Assembly (NCBI GenBank): GCA_001584585.1
Contig: LSYV01000015.1
Coordinates: 2,084,052 to 2,101,130 of the forward strand
Length of the DNA stretch: 17,079 nt
Origin: Gonium pectorale
Lineage: Eukaryota; Chlorophyta; Chlorophyceae; Chlamydomonadales; Volvocaceae
Direction: 5' to 3'
Every line of letters begins with the position of its first letter. Within the stretch, counting starts at the first letter, position 1. The translations under genes and the position numbers were made by a program. This document shows, in pieces, positions 1 through 9,563 of the stretch. The notes under the pieces are model-generated. The model searched no databases and was not told the origin of the DNA. It was given only the letters and a program-made list of their open reading frames with translations.

Positions 1-289
1 TGAGCCTAGACGGTGGGCGCTGTGTGTGGGCTCAAGGCGCGGGAGGCTCTCTCCGCGCGGGATGCGAGCCTGCGACCGAAGCGGGGGGGGGGGCCGGAAG
101 CTGCTGCTGCCTGCTGCCTCTTGATGTGCACTCACGACGGACCCCGTACAGTGTGTAGCACTCGCGCCAACGCACTCCTCCCTCCGGCTTTGAGGAACGC
201 GTGACCCGTAGCCTTGTGACGTACAACCCTCATAGGTGTTGCCCGTTCTCAACAGTTACGCCCCCTCACGCCCTCCCCGTGGCGAGCAG

Positions 290-409
290 GTGGTGCACGA
301 GCTGGGCCGCATCCGACAGCGGCGGGAGTGGCAGGCAGGCCAGCCGCCGCCGCCAACGCCGCCGCCGCCGTTGGATGCGGCGTTGGTGCCGGCGGGGCCG
401 CTGGGCTGA
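290..409 (+). CDS. possible 3'-terminal exon of an unidentified gene
   Basis: I do not recognise this gene. A plausible acceptor (..GAGCAG|GTGGTG, AG at 288-289) is followed by a 39-residue open frame that starts VVHELGRIRQRREWQAGQ, continues into a run of prolines and threonines (PPPPTPPPPL) and stops at TGA 407-409. The acidic/basic helical start followed by a proline-rich tail looks more protein-like than the competing frames. The window opens with tgagcc, which could be the remainder of a GTGAGCC donor, making 1-289 an intron. Upstream exons would lie outside the window. No TGTAA polyadenylation signal was seen downstream. The assignment rests only on a splice site plus composition, so it could be chance. 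Confidence 0.3.
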   Translation: MVHELGRIRQRREWQAGQPPPPTPPPPLDAALVPAGPLG

Positions 410-2087
410 CGCGGGGCGCTGCTGCCAAGCAAGCAGCGCTGGTGGCGGGACTCGCGGGGCGGACTGCCGCACGGACGCAGCGGGGCATCGGCGGCGTACG
501 TCTCGGGACGTCGATCAGTGTGTTCTCCTCGGAGCATGCTTCCCCTCTCGCGCGAGTGCCGCATCGCGGCAGCGATGCGGGGCAGGCGGTTTGGGCGTGT
601 GTGCCGTCGTCGGGCAGCTGGCTGCTGCAACGGTGGTAGCGTCGTCGCGTGATCTTGTATCGCAAGAGACAGGTTCAGTACGGCAGTCCTGGTGGTCTGG
701 GACTGCGCCTGTCGCGCGTGTGCCGCCGGCAGCTGTCGCGCTGAGCTGCCAGGGACGCCTCTGCAGGGGCCCATCTTGGTGGGGCACATTTGGAATAAGC
801 ACGGGGACAAGGTGCGTCTTGTCGGTTGCGCGGAACGGCTGTTTATCCTAAATGACTGGTGACCGTGAAGCCGGTATGCAGCTCGGCGTGCACGGCGGGT
901 AGGGCGGCGTTCACGCGGGATTGGCGACGGACAGGTGGCGCGTTTACTATATTGCGGAACATTGCGAGAGGGCACGTTCAAAACGATGGAGGGAAACGGG
1001 CGGGCCTGTCCTGCCTGACATGCGTGTGCTGCCGACCCGTGGGTCGTCTGACACGGATCCATGATCGAGCCCTGCCCTTGGCAACCTCAGTCCCCGTTCC
1101 CGTAACAGACCTCCCCTCTGTCCATAACGGCCCGGCTGCGGCCCTATCTCAGCCCTTACCTGCCTGCACCCATCACGTCCCGGCACGTCCCGCATATATA
1201 CACACCAGCCATACACATGCCCTCGCATGCATACCCGACGGCAAGACGTTGCCCACGCAGTTGCGCTTCATAGAGTAGCAGTGGTCCCACTCGAAAACTC
1301 CATACGCCCTTAACATACGTGACACACATATCCTAATGCCAGCCGTCGTCGCTTGTCCGGCTACCCAGCCCCGCACCGGCGTCGTCACCCCAAACGGGCA
1401 GCACCACGCCGGTTCCGCCTGTGCTCAGTCCTCACCCTCACACATCTGCATTTGCTAAACAACGCCCTCAACAGGCAGCCAGGTCGCGCACCCTGTCCCC
1501 AGTAAAATGGCGGCTCAGCCCGCAGCAGTCCCACACACCCCTCGACCAACTTCGTGCCAAACCGTACGGCCGGCCCGCTTTGCCCCAGCTAGCAATTCTT
1601 CCTGCATCACGCATAACATAGGGCGGTGGGGCCACGAGGAGGATACCAACTACCCTCTCTCGCCGCACTCTGGCATACGGGTCGGCGGCTCGTGCAGCCA
1701 CATCACCCTCATCGACACGCCAGCCCCAACAGTGTGACCCGCATGACCACGAACGCAACGAACCACTGCACCAGGCAGCCGCACAGCCGCCGCCCCTGCC
1801 GCCGCCCGGCGGCTCCCCCACCTCCTTTCCCAGCGATGCCACGGCGGCAGCTAAGCCCAGCGGCTCGTGGCACTGGCGGGGCTTGCTCCTGCGGTGTGGA
1901 CGACTGGGGCCGCAGAGGCAGCCCCAGGAGCCGGCTTGACTGTGGCCGAGACCGGCATTGCGGCTCGCCGAGGGGGGGCCGCCCGGGCAGCGGACCGTGT
2001 GCTGTCCTGCAGCTGTCGCCGTTGCGACCTCCCCCGCCTGCTGTGTTCCGTCACATCCCGCATGCCCTGCTGCCACCCCTGCAGTAG
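410..2087. other. no supported gene; probable 3' flanks
   Basis: About 1.7 kb in which I see no convincing exon. Long open frames occur on both strands, but they are rich in Arg, Pro, Ala and Cys, lack recognisable domains and overlap each other, as expected from GC-rich sequence. The interval would contain the 3' flank of the possible + strand exon ending at 409 and the 3' flank of the minus-strand ankyrin locus ending at 2088. No TGTAA was found on the + strand and no TTACA (minus-strand signal) in this interval. Confidence 0.4.
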
Positions 2088-4045
2088 TCACTGCAGCGCA
2101 GCCCCAAACGGCCGCCGCCTCCGCCTCTCAGTCAGCCACTGCGTCACCAGGGCCCCGTCGTCCTCCGCACGCCGCGCCGCCTCCTCCACCGCCGCGTCCC
2201 AGTCCACGGGGCAGCCCGCTGCCGACATCCAGACCAGCACCGGCAGCGGGCAGCCGGCGGAGAGACCGTCTCCTCAATGCAGGCCGTCGGGCAGGCACAC
2301 CGGCTGGTGGAAGGACGGCCATGGGCAGCCCAGCCGCCGCGTGCAGCGCAGAGGGTCGCCAGGTCGCCGTACATGCCCGCGTGGAGGTAGGTCATGCCGC
2401 CGCGACCCTGCTGACGCGGAGGGGGGAGAAGACGGGGACAAGCCCAGACAGCATCAACTATGCGCGGCATGCTCCAAGTCTGGACTCTTGTACTTCAGGC
2501 ACGAGATCGCGTCGCCAACGTTGGACGGAGAGAGAGAGAGTCGGAGAGACCGCGAGAGAGAGTGAGACGTGGTTGCATCGGTACAGTGGGTGCAGGTGCA
2601 ATACGCCAAGCTTCACCGCGAAGAGCAACGCAAACACCCTTGCCTTGCTCCGCGCACGCATATGGCAACGAAGCCGGTACACGAGCGCCGCACGTTCCCA
2701 CGCCGCCGAGCCCACCGCCCGCCAGATGCAGCCGTGCGCCGCAAGCCACTCCAGGACGGCGATGTTGCCGCCCAGTGCGCCGCACTCTGCGAGCATGCCC
2801 ACCACCACGGCGCCGTTCTCGTGCAGGTACGAGACCAGCTCCAAGCTGCCGGATGCGGCGGCTGTGCAGGCTTGGAGGCTGTCCCGCTCCATGCCCAGCT
2901 CCTCGACCATCCACGTCACCTCTGGCAGGTTGCCGCGAGACACAGCCTCTGGTAGGGCGTTGGACGGGAGAGGAATGCCGGCCGCTACCAGCACCCGCAG
3001 CATCTGCACGCTGCCGCCCTGCACCGCCGCCCACGCCAACGACTCGTAAGCCGCGACGCCCGCCGTGAGCAGCTCCGCCACCAGGTCGACCTTCCCTGCA
3101 CGTGCCGCTGCGGCCAGCATACACTTCGACGGCCGGTCCCCGTGCTGGCGCAGATAGCAGATGCGCTCCAGGCCGTCGGGACACGAGGCTGCGCACTCGC
3201 AGCTGTCGTAGCGCCTAACAGCTAACACACGTCCTCCCCTCCAACCACTCCACCTTGGCACGCCAGTCGTGGGTGTGGCTGCAGGCAGCGCCAGTCACAG
3301 CCATGGCGTGGCCCAAGGGGATCCCCCGTCGGCCCCAACCGGAGAGCAGTCGCTGCAGCGCGGCCAGGTCACAGCCAACTCTCGACGCCTCAAGGAGGCC
3401 GTTGAGCGACATTCCAGTCTGTCAGCAGCTCGGGTCACTGCGCCACTAGCCACTCCACCAGGTCCACGTGATCGGGGCAGGCCGCCGTCAGGACCGCAGC
3501 CTGAGGGTCCCAGGGGCAGCTTTCCGTCCGCGAGGAGCCACTCGCACAGGCCCTGGTCACCAGAGGAGCACGCCACGGCCAGCGCGCTCACGCCGTCGCC
3601 GGCTTAAAAGTTAAAGCAGCGCAGAACCCACAGCTCTCCTGGCAAGCCCCATGCGACCTCGGCTGCCGCCTTGCCCCAGGGGCAGCCGTGCTGCCGCAGC
3701 CAGCGGCACGTGGCCAGCTGCCCAGCGGCCGCCGCAGCCACGAGCAGCTCGCTCGGCGCAGGAAGAGGGGCAGGGGCCGGCGGCGGAGATAGCGAGCTGC
3801 AGGTTCGTTGTAAGTTCCGCCGCTCGCTGGAACAAGGCAGAGCAGGTGGAGGCGCTGCCGCCTGCAGAGGCAGTGCATGGCGCGGAGCCCCGGAACGCAT
3901 CGTGGTGCGCTGGGTCCGAGGGACGAACAATTGTATCCCGGATGCTTGACAAATATGCCGCAGTCGCCTTGTCGCGGATGCGCAGGTTGCAGGCTATGCA
4001 ATTAGGCGGTACAGTACTGTAGGTGGAACGCGATGCGCGCAACAA
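2088..4045 (-). pseudogene. decayed ankyrin-repeat protein gene of the Chlamydomonas ANK type
   Basis: Read on the minus strand, this locus gives the parts of one ankyrin-repeat protein in order, but in changing frames. The N-terminal module (about 3997-3875) contains IACNLRIRDKATAAYL and DTIVRPSDPAHHDAF, which resembles from memory the conserved start of a large Chlamydomonas ankyrin family. Next come RLHLLCL (near 3850, another frame), TTNLQLAISAAG (near 3800), then SELLVAAAAAGQLATCRWL with RQHGCPWG (about 3750-3680). A TAA (3604-3606) interrupts the frame before LAVACSSGDQGLCEWLLADG. A +1 shift follows near 3520-3525, then PWDPQAAVLTAACPDHVDLV and a TGA at 3435-3437. Further shifts occur near 3410 and 3215-3235. 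A long intact block (about 3195-2685) holds further repeats such as CMLAAAARAGKVDLVAELL and NIAVLEWLAAHGC. The last part has a possible exon from 2407 (TYLHAGMYGDLATL), another frame change near 2300, then VLVWMSAAGCPVDWDAAVEE and a stop at 2088-2090. Introns could explain one or two junctions, but not all of these lesions. Ankyrin repeats mediate protein binding; no specific role can be given. Confidence 0.7.
2527..2568. repeat. GA-rich simple repeat
   Basis: A purine-rich tract of imperfect (GA)n on the + strand, with a pure block near 2528-2540 followed by GAGAC- and GAGAGA-containing units. It lies between the intact ankyrin block and the C-terminal ankyrin part, so on the minus strand it would be a pyrimidine (CT) tract inside an intron of the ancestral gene. 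Confidence 0.7.
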
Positions 4046-4128
4046 GTATCGTGCATATCGCAGCGTGTTAATAAAGCTTTTGATACTCCAGAAGCGGCTA
4101 ACTTTACATATTGCTGGGCTTTCGGGTT

Positions 4129-4136
4129 TATAATAA
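4129..4136 (+). promoter_or_regulatory. putative TATA element upstream of the NTPase gene
   Basis: TATAATAA lies in a local AT-rich island (about 4060-4160) that contrasts with the GC-rich surroundings. It is about 150 bp upstream of the first in-frame ATG at 4287, so a short 5' UTR of roughly 120 nt would result. The same interval separates the gene from the head-to-head ankyrin locus. The assignment is by position and sequence only. Confidence 0.3.
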
Positions 4137-5218
4137 TTTAAACTATGGTTTTATGTATACGTGTGCTGCTGTACGAGACGGTTGAGGCCTGGTCGCTAGC
4201 TTTGGGTGAGAGAAAAAATCCGCCCCGTCTCGTCCTCGTCCACATCTAGAAATTGCTTGGAACTCTATGTCCTTGCCTTTTCTGAGATGAACTCTCAGGA
4301 TAGTGCTGGCCCATCTGGAGGTGGAAGCCCCCCTCCTGCCAAGTTGCAGAAACTTGACATTAAGCAGACCGCTGGCAGGAGCGCAGCGGCCGCTGTTGTC
4401 GAGAATGTGGTTGATGCCGCTAGGACCGTCACGAGGAACGTCTACACAAGCGCTGTAAGCTTCATGTCATCGGTGCGGACCCCTCTTGCCCGGCCGAGCA
4501 GGCAGGCGGGAACTCTGGTCCCCCACGGCTGGGCCGGCGAAGCACGAGTGCTGCTGCTGGTTTGGGTGAGTGGGTGCTGGGTGACGCGACGTCCATGCTA
4601 GTGTGCGGTTGGGGCAGGATTGCAAGAATGCGGATGGGCGGGGCCGGGCGGGGAGACGTTCGTGTGGGGTAACGTGGGCATAAGGCCTTTGCTGGGGCTG
4701 GTGCGCAGAAAAGCAGGAACGCACACAAGCGCACACGGTTTATATAGCTAACCCACGAACCGCTCAGGTCCTTTTCTGCAATTGCCAAGTTTGCATACGT
4801 GTCCTCACAGCGCCAAGTTGGTGTATTTGTGTGTCACGTTGCGCTTTTTGTTTTTCGTGTTTTGGGCCTCACGGCTAAGACAACGGGTGTTTCACCCACT
4901 CTGCTATGGCGGGTTGGGAGCCAATCGGCTCGTGTGGCCTGCAGCCCCTCTGGGGGGGCCTGTAAGCTGTATCTGTACCGTGCCATGACCATAATGTATC
5001 GTCGCTCTCGGCTGGCTGCCCCCGCATGGGAAGGGTTGCTGGGTTTCAGAAGCGGCATGGGGACGGATACGCCCGTCCGTCGAGCCCGGGCTGTATCGCT
5101 ATGAGGAAACCTACCCAGCGACTGTATTTCCTACGCCCCGTTTCCCCCCTTTGCAGGCCTGTCACCTACGCGCCGCCAAGCTCCTACCGCTGCCGTGCAT
5201 TTCTGGCAGACCCTCCTG

Positions 5219-5226
5219 GAATCCGA
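5219..5226. repeat. left target-site duplication of the SINE
   Basis: GAATCCGA, identical to the copy at 5602-5609. It abuts the GGAAA pentamer tail of the element. In the gene it encodes part of Leu-Leu-Glu-Ser-Asp. The flanking bases outside the 8-mer differ between the two copies, which sets the length at 8 bp. Confidence 0.75.
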
Positions 5227-5244
5227 AAGGAAAGGAAAGGAAAG
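5226..5244. repeat. GGAAA pentamer tail of the SINE
   Basis: A run of AAAGG units on the + strand (about four copies) forms the 3' tail of the antisense SINE. Short tandem tails are typical of SINE ends and may reflect priming by the partner LINE reverse transcriptase. Confidence 0.7.
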
Positions 5245-5504
5245 TTTACGCGTGATCATACACCATCGCGTGTGTTAAGGGGGGAGTATGGCACATGTCC
5301 TCTTGTTGAGGGATCACTCCCACCGGGTTTTTTTCCGACGGTATATCCACCACCGCCCCCTCCACGCCTGACTCACGCCCCTGGTCATGTGCCTGGAGTC
5401 AGCAGAGTGGCCATCACAGCCAGCGCTTCGCAGGTTGGGCCCCCGAGCCATGGGCTCACGACTGCTTGCGCCATCATGCCACTGCTCTCCCGTGATTGGA
5501 ATAC

Positions 5505-5516
5505 GGAATTCGAACC
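5505..5516 (-). promoter_or_regulatory. Pol III B box of the SINE
   Basis: On the minus strand this reads GGTTCGAATTCC, matching the conserved tRNA T-arm B box GGTTCGANTCC closely. The T-stem can form only with several G-U pairs, so the sequence is tRNA-derived rather than a working tRNA gene. Confidence 0.7.
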
Positions 5517-5564
5517 CACGACCTGTGGTGACCATCGAGCGATCGGATCATGGGTTCCTAACAG

Positions 5565-5575
5565 CACAACCACTA
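5565..5575 (-). promoter_or_regulatory. Pol III A box-like element of the SINE
   Basis: TAGTGGTTGTG on the minus strand resembles the D-arm A box (TRGYNNARNNG) and lies about 50 bp 5' of the B box, a spacing usual for tRNA-type internal promoters. It starts about 27 nt inside the element's 5' end. Confidence 0.55.
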
Positions 5576-5601
5576 CGGCACCGTACTGTCGTACAGCTGA
5601 C

Positions 5602-5609
5602 GAATCCGA
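5602..5609. repeat. right target-site duplication of the SINE
   Basis: GAATCCGA, the second copy, next to the tRNA-like head of the element. Removing 5227-5609 (element plus this copy, 383 bp) rejoins the host exon in frame, giving TLLESDIKAGSFLTLPRG. Confidence 0.75.
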
Positions 5610-8600
5610 CATCAAAGCAGGCAGCTTCCTTACGCTTCCCCGCGGCACTTACGTGCTGGGCATCCCGCAGCGGGGCCGTGAGCTCCTCGTCCGTCATTGC
5701 TACCGGGACATGTTCGACCGCATAAAGTACCTGCACAAGGAGGAACTCGACACTCGCTTTCTCATCACGGGTAAGCCCTGTTAGGGTCTACACGGTCACG
5801 CATCGAAACTTCACCTACCTGCACACCATTGCCGAAGCTGCCACCACACATCAATCCACTCCCGCACGTGCATACCGTGACATCGTGCTTTCCCGCTGCC
5901 GTCTCGCTGCCGATGTGTATGCCGGTGTATCCTCCTCCCTGTGCAGCCTTTCTGACACAACATGGCTGCCGTAGGCATTATTGAATGCACCCCATGTATA
6001 CATGCCCTCCAACCCATGCCTGCTGTCACTGTATGTTCTTCTATCTCTTAGAAGGCTTACAATGACATGCTTTGCACGTGGATATATATGGATGTGTCGC
6101 CATCCGAACGCGCTGCGTGTACGTCGTGCTGCCGGCGTGGAGTCGTGCATTACTACACGATGCCAGCCTACTCTGCTGCTGCATCGTGTCTTGACATTTT
6201 TCGCTCTATATAGCCTGTCGTTGCATCGGTTGGCGATTCGCCGCTGCCTCGTTAAAGTCGCTAGCTAGCTAAGATCCTTCCAAACCCCCACCCCCTCGGG
6301 AAGTCCGTCTGAGCAGGCCCGTGCTCGCGGCGCCAGTGCTGTGCCAGCCTGTCCGCGTGTGAAGTGGGGTGGCGGGCACGGGCTTTCACTCCTCCGTCTC
6401 CTTTCCACATTAGCAGCGCCTATAACGGGCCAAGGTACCCTACCTTCAGCGCTGCTTGCTCGTCGCTGACGTCGCAATTTCACAGGTCGCCGACAACTAC
6501 GCCAAAACCGCCACGAGCTCTTCTATTGCGTTGGTATGCGATTCGGTGTCCGCGACGCGACCCGGTTCCCTGCCTCTTCTCCACTACCCCGCCCCTCGCT
6601 CTCCTCCATCTTGCACAATACATCTGTCCTCTCACCACTACCGTCTCCTCTTTCCCACCCGGGCCTGACATGCTTGGCAGGCACCCCTGGCATCGGCAAG
6701 ACCTGCCTCGCCGTGCCCCTGATGGGCTGGCTGATCCAGGAGGGGATGGCCAGCAAGATCGTGTACGAGACCAACAGGGTGCGGTACCTGGTCACCGCCG
6801 TATCCAGCGGTGTCATCAGCGTCGAGCAGGGCAGCACTCTGGACTTCGAGCAGGAGCTGGATGACACCGACGACGACGATGTGTGGTGCGTGAGCCCGAC
6901 GGCGGGGAGCCGGCAGCACGTGATGGAAGACGTGCACGCAGTGCATCTGTTGGTCCGCAGCGGGGAGGCGGGAGGTGCAACGAACACGCCAAGATAGAGC
7001 TGTTTCCATCCGCTACCCATCGCTGCCAAGCCTTGGTCACTGCCTCGCTCTGTGTTTGTAAATCTCACAATTTGGCAGGTGGATTGTGGACACGGGCGAA
7101 GTTCTTGAGCGGCGCGCCAACACTGTGCTCCTGGCACCCCCTGACCGGAAACAGTACCACGAGTTCCTGAAGCTCCATCGCTCCGTCAAACTTTACATGC
7201 CTGTCTGGACGGACGACGAGATCGCTGACTGCAGGTTGGTACAGCAGCGGTGGGAGGGACGTGCGGGTTCGGCGGCCAGCCACCTCGACCAGCCTTGCAT
7301 CCCGGCACTTAACACTACTTGTGATGAACGACCTGCATACGTTTGTGGTATGAATATATCTATTTCGCTTCAGGGCATGCGCGTAGCATATAGCTTCCAT
7401 GCCCCGTACCGTCCACCCATGGTCGTCGGAAGTGCCAAGCAAGCAATGAGGGTGATTTAATCTCCGGCTTTATCCCCCCACACTACTTGAAGGGCAAGAA
7501 TGTTCCCAAGCCTCGACGCCTCCACTGTCAGCTCGCTCCAGTCCAGATGGGGAAACATTCCGCGCTACGTCCTTGAGAAGGTGGGTACGTACGTCAATGT
7601 TGTACATGTGTATGATGTGCAACATGACAAGACAGCTCCAGACATACCTGCTCAAGACATACGTGCCTGATGAGCTCAGCAGCCATGCGGGTGGAGTATC
7701 AAAGGTTGGGCTCTCTGAATACTACTGCTCCATTTGTAGGCCAACGATGAGACCGCACAAGCAGGTCTGGACCGGGCGATCGGCTGGTGCTGCTGGGATG
7801 CGCTCTTGACCGCCATTGGCGACCCGGGCAGTGGGCCACACGCCAGCCACATGCTGCTGCACATCGAAGTGCTGGGGCCGGAGTACGGTAGCGCGACCGT
7901 GAAGGTGGCGTCCCCATACGTGGTGCGCAAGTTGGAGGAGAAGGCGGGCGACGCGCACGTGCAGCGGCTCAAAGACATGGTGCGTTTGGTAAGTGTGGCA
8001 TCGTGGCTTCAGGGCTCATGCGGTTGGTGATAATAATCAGCATCGATACTATTAATAAGGGGGTTTGGGTTGCATGCTGCGGTGCGGCTGCACTTGCCCA
8101 CCCATACATCTACCCACGGCCACTGCTGTCGATCCACCAAGCCTTTAGCCCCACCCACGCCCTCCGCGCCCCCCCTCCTTGCCTCGCTCCCAGTCGCTGG
8201 TTTTCTCAGCCTACGCAGCTGCCGCAGGGACCTTCTTCCAGAGCTACGCCCACCGGCGTCTCCAGCAGGGCGGTTCGTTCAAGGTACGGCAGGTTGAGGC
8301 AGGCTTTTCTGTTGCAGGCCCTGACTGGAATGGCGCATAGCAGCGATGCATGTCTTGCAACACGAATGCGTTCGCGCGTGCCTGGAATCAATTATTGTAG
8401 GCTTCTGCAAGCGAGTGCGCGATGTTCCTAATGCTGCATGTGCTTTCCTCGTTTCCTGCACGCAGGTGCGGCGGCTGAGCTCACCCCAGCTGGGCCAGCA
8501 GGTTCAGCCCACCACACTGGAGCTGCTGCAGGGTCCGTGCACCGCCGGCGTACACGTGTTCACCAAGCTGGACGAGGTGCGACAGCAGGGCGATGGTGTG

Positions 8601-8855
8601 TACTGCCTGCCCAGCAGCGTCCACAACATCCCTGCGGTGGACGCGATCATGCAGCCAGACTCCCTCTTCCAGATGACTATCGCTCAGAAGAAGGCCATAA
8701 ACGAGAACGGCCTGCGAACGGCTGTCAGGCAGCTCCGCGGCACCGCCAAGCGGATCGAATTTGCCGTGCCTCCCAGCGTGTTCGAGGCTTACTGCTTGGT
8801 ATCAGGGGTATCCGAGGACGTGGAGCAGTGGGTGCTGGAGGTGCCGTGGGTATAG

Positions 8856-9563
8856 TGTTTGTGACAGCTTGTGCCAGCAGCACAAGCTCGGGAGGACTCG
8901 TTGCAAGCTGTCATGCTGAGGCGTGCTGCGTGCTGGGGGCTGGTGTGCGCTAGTTCTTACGACTCCAGGCGTACTTGGCTGGCCTAGTACTCCGGTACAG
9001 TCAGGGAAGTGGGCAGCTGACGCCTGAGCAGCAGCAACCGTCACCGCCATATGAGCAGCAGCTGGGGACGGTACAGCCGGCGGCTGGGCACGACCGCCGC
9101 AGCACTGCGGCGGCCTGGGCGACGGGGGCGGCGGCGGCCAGAGGAGGGGGAGCAGGCGGGGGGAGAGGGGGACACGGAGGGGCATCAGGTGGTGCTCGGC
9201 AGCGACCCACCGCCTGGCGGTATCCACCTGGGTGGGTGGCCAGGTGGTGGTGGTGGTGGTGGTGCCGCGTGTGGGAGGGCTGTCCCTGTAGCCTGGCGCA
9301 CCTGACCGCGGTGCTGTGCGTGCCTGGTCGGCTGCCGGGGATGCCGGGGCCGCCCGGGCTGCCGGATCCGGCTGCCGCGGCCCCTGGCGGCGGCCGGGGA
9401 GGCGGGCGGCCGGGGCGGCGGCGGTGGAGGCCGCTCGCTGGTGGCGTGCGCGGCGCCGGAGATCCTCGCGGAATGGGAGATGGTGGCGGCGGGGGAGCTA
9501 CCGGGCAGCGGCGGTGGCGGCTTCGTTCACCCAGCGCTGACGTCCACGCCTTTTGGATACTGA
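8856..9563 (+). other. Gly/Ala/Pro-rich coding-like stretch, possible alternative C-terminus
   Basis: A GTGCCG donor at 8841 and an acceptor at 8967-8968 would, in phase, replace the last residues of the NTPase with AYLAGLVLRYSQGSGQ and a Gln/Pro segment (LTPEQQQPSPPYEQQ). A second coding-like piece in a different frame reads RSLVACAAPEILAEWEMVAA, then ELPGSGGGGFVHPAL, and stops at TGA 9561-9563. I could not join the two pieces by clear splice sites. The stretch may be 3' UTR, an extended C-terminus or the remains of another gene. Confidence 0.3.
9243..9263. repeat. (GGT)7 microsatellite
   Basis: Seven uninterrupted GGT units. In one frame they encode Gly and in another Trp; the Gly reading fits the glycine-rich context better. 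Confidence 0.85.

Larger units (their letters stand above)
5227..5601 (-). mobile_element. tRNA-derived SINE inserted antisense in a coding exon
   Basis: This 375-bp insertion lies between two copies of GAATCCGA. On the minus strand its 5' end carries RNA polymerase III internal promoter boxes: an A-box-like TAGTGGTTGTG (5565-5575) and a B box GGTTCGAATTCC (5505-5516), about 50 bp apart, as in a tRNA-derived head. Its 3' end finishes in a pentamer tail, (CTTTC)n on the minus strand, at 5227-5244. A long unrelated body separates head and tail and there is no open reading frame, as expected of a non-autonomous element. Chlamydomonas genomes are known to contain tRNA-related SINEs; which family this is cannot be told without a library search. 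The ends show no terminal inverted repeats, which argues against a DNA transposon with 8-bp target duplications. Confidence 0.75.
4287..8855 (+). pseudogene. RHS/Crinkler-type P-loop NTPase with nuclease-like C-terminal domain, split by a SINE
   Basis: Proposed exons are 4287-4454, 5210-5226 plus 5610-5770 (one exon, split by the SINE), 6681-6885, 7079-7234, about 7499-7580, 7740-7988, 8194-8283 and 8466-8855. All phases match and give about 505 residues once the SINE is ignored. The start is the first in-frame ATG (MNSQDSAGPS). A low-complexity leader is followed by GSFLTLPRGTYVLG and RELLVRHCYRDMFDRI (residues about 66-100), then the Walker A motif GTPGIGKT (116-123), formed exactly across the 5770/6681 junction. 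WWIVDTGEV follows (about 184-192, across 6885/7079), then RWGNIPRYVLEK, a SHMLLHIEVLGPEY/VASPYVV segment, and SYAHRRLQQGGSF. The C-terminal part has VYCLPSSVHNIPAVDAIM and LFQMT (D435, Q445), which resembles the nuclease-fold tail of RHS and Crinkler proteins. This family is known for mobile-element-linked or effector proteins acting in nuclei; a role here is inference. The SINE brings a TAA at about 5276-5278, after about 83 residues, so this allele is probably broken. The exon 1/2 junction is the weakest; an acceptor at 5157 is an alternative but out of phase with exon 1. Exon 5 could also start at 7493, and exon 6 could end at 7979. Confidence 0.6.

Noticed and set aside
1468..2091. 207-codon minus-strand open frame as a separate gene
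   Set aside because: Composition is Gly/Arg/Cys/Trp-rich, there is no motif, and it lies downstream of the ankyrin stop codon; more likely flank or UTR.
1958..3049. 363-codon + strand open frame
   Set aside because: It is the antisense of the ankyrin repeats, with Ser/Arg/Pro/Ala-rich composition and no motif.
5495..5600. Functional tRNA gene on the minus strand
   Set aside because: A and B boxes are present, but the anticodon stem does not pair properly and the acceptor ends do not match; the element sits in a coding exon with target duplications, so it is a SINE head.
5219..5609. DNA transposon or MITE with an 8-bp target duplication (hAT-like)
   Set aside because: The ends (AAAGG repeats versus GTCAGCTG on the other strand) are not inverted repeats of each other.
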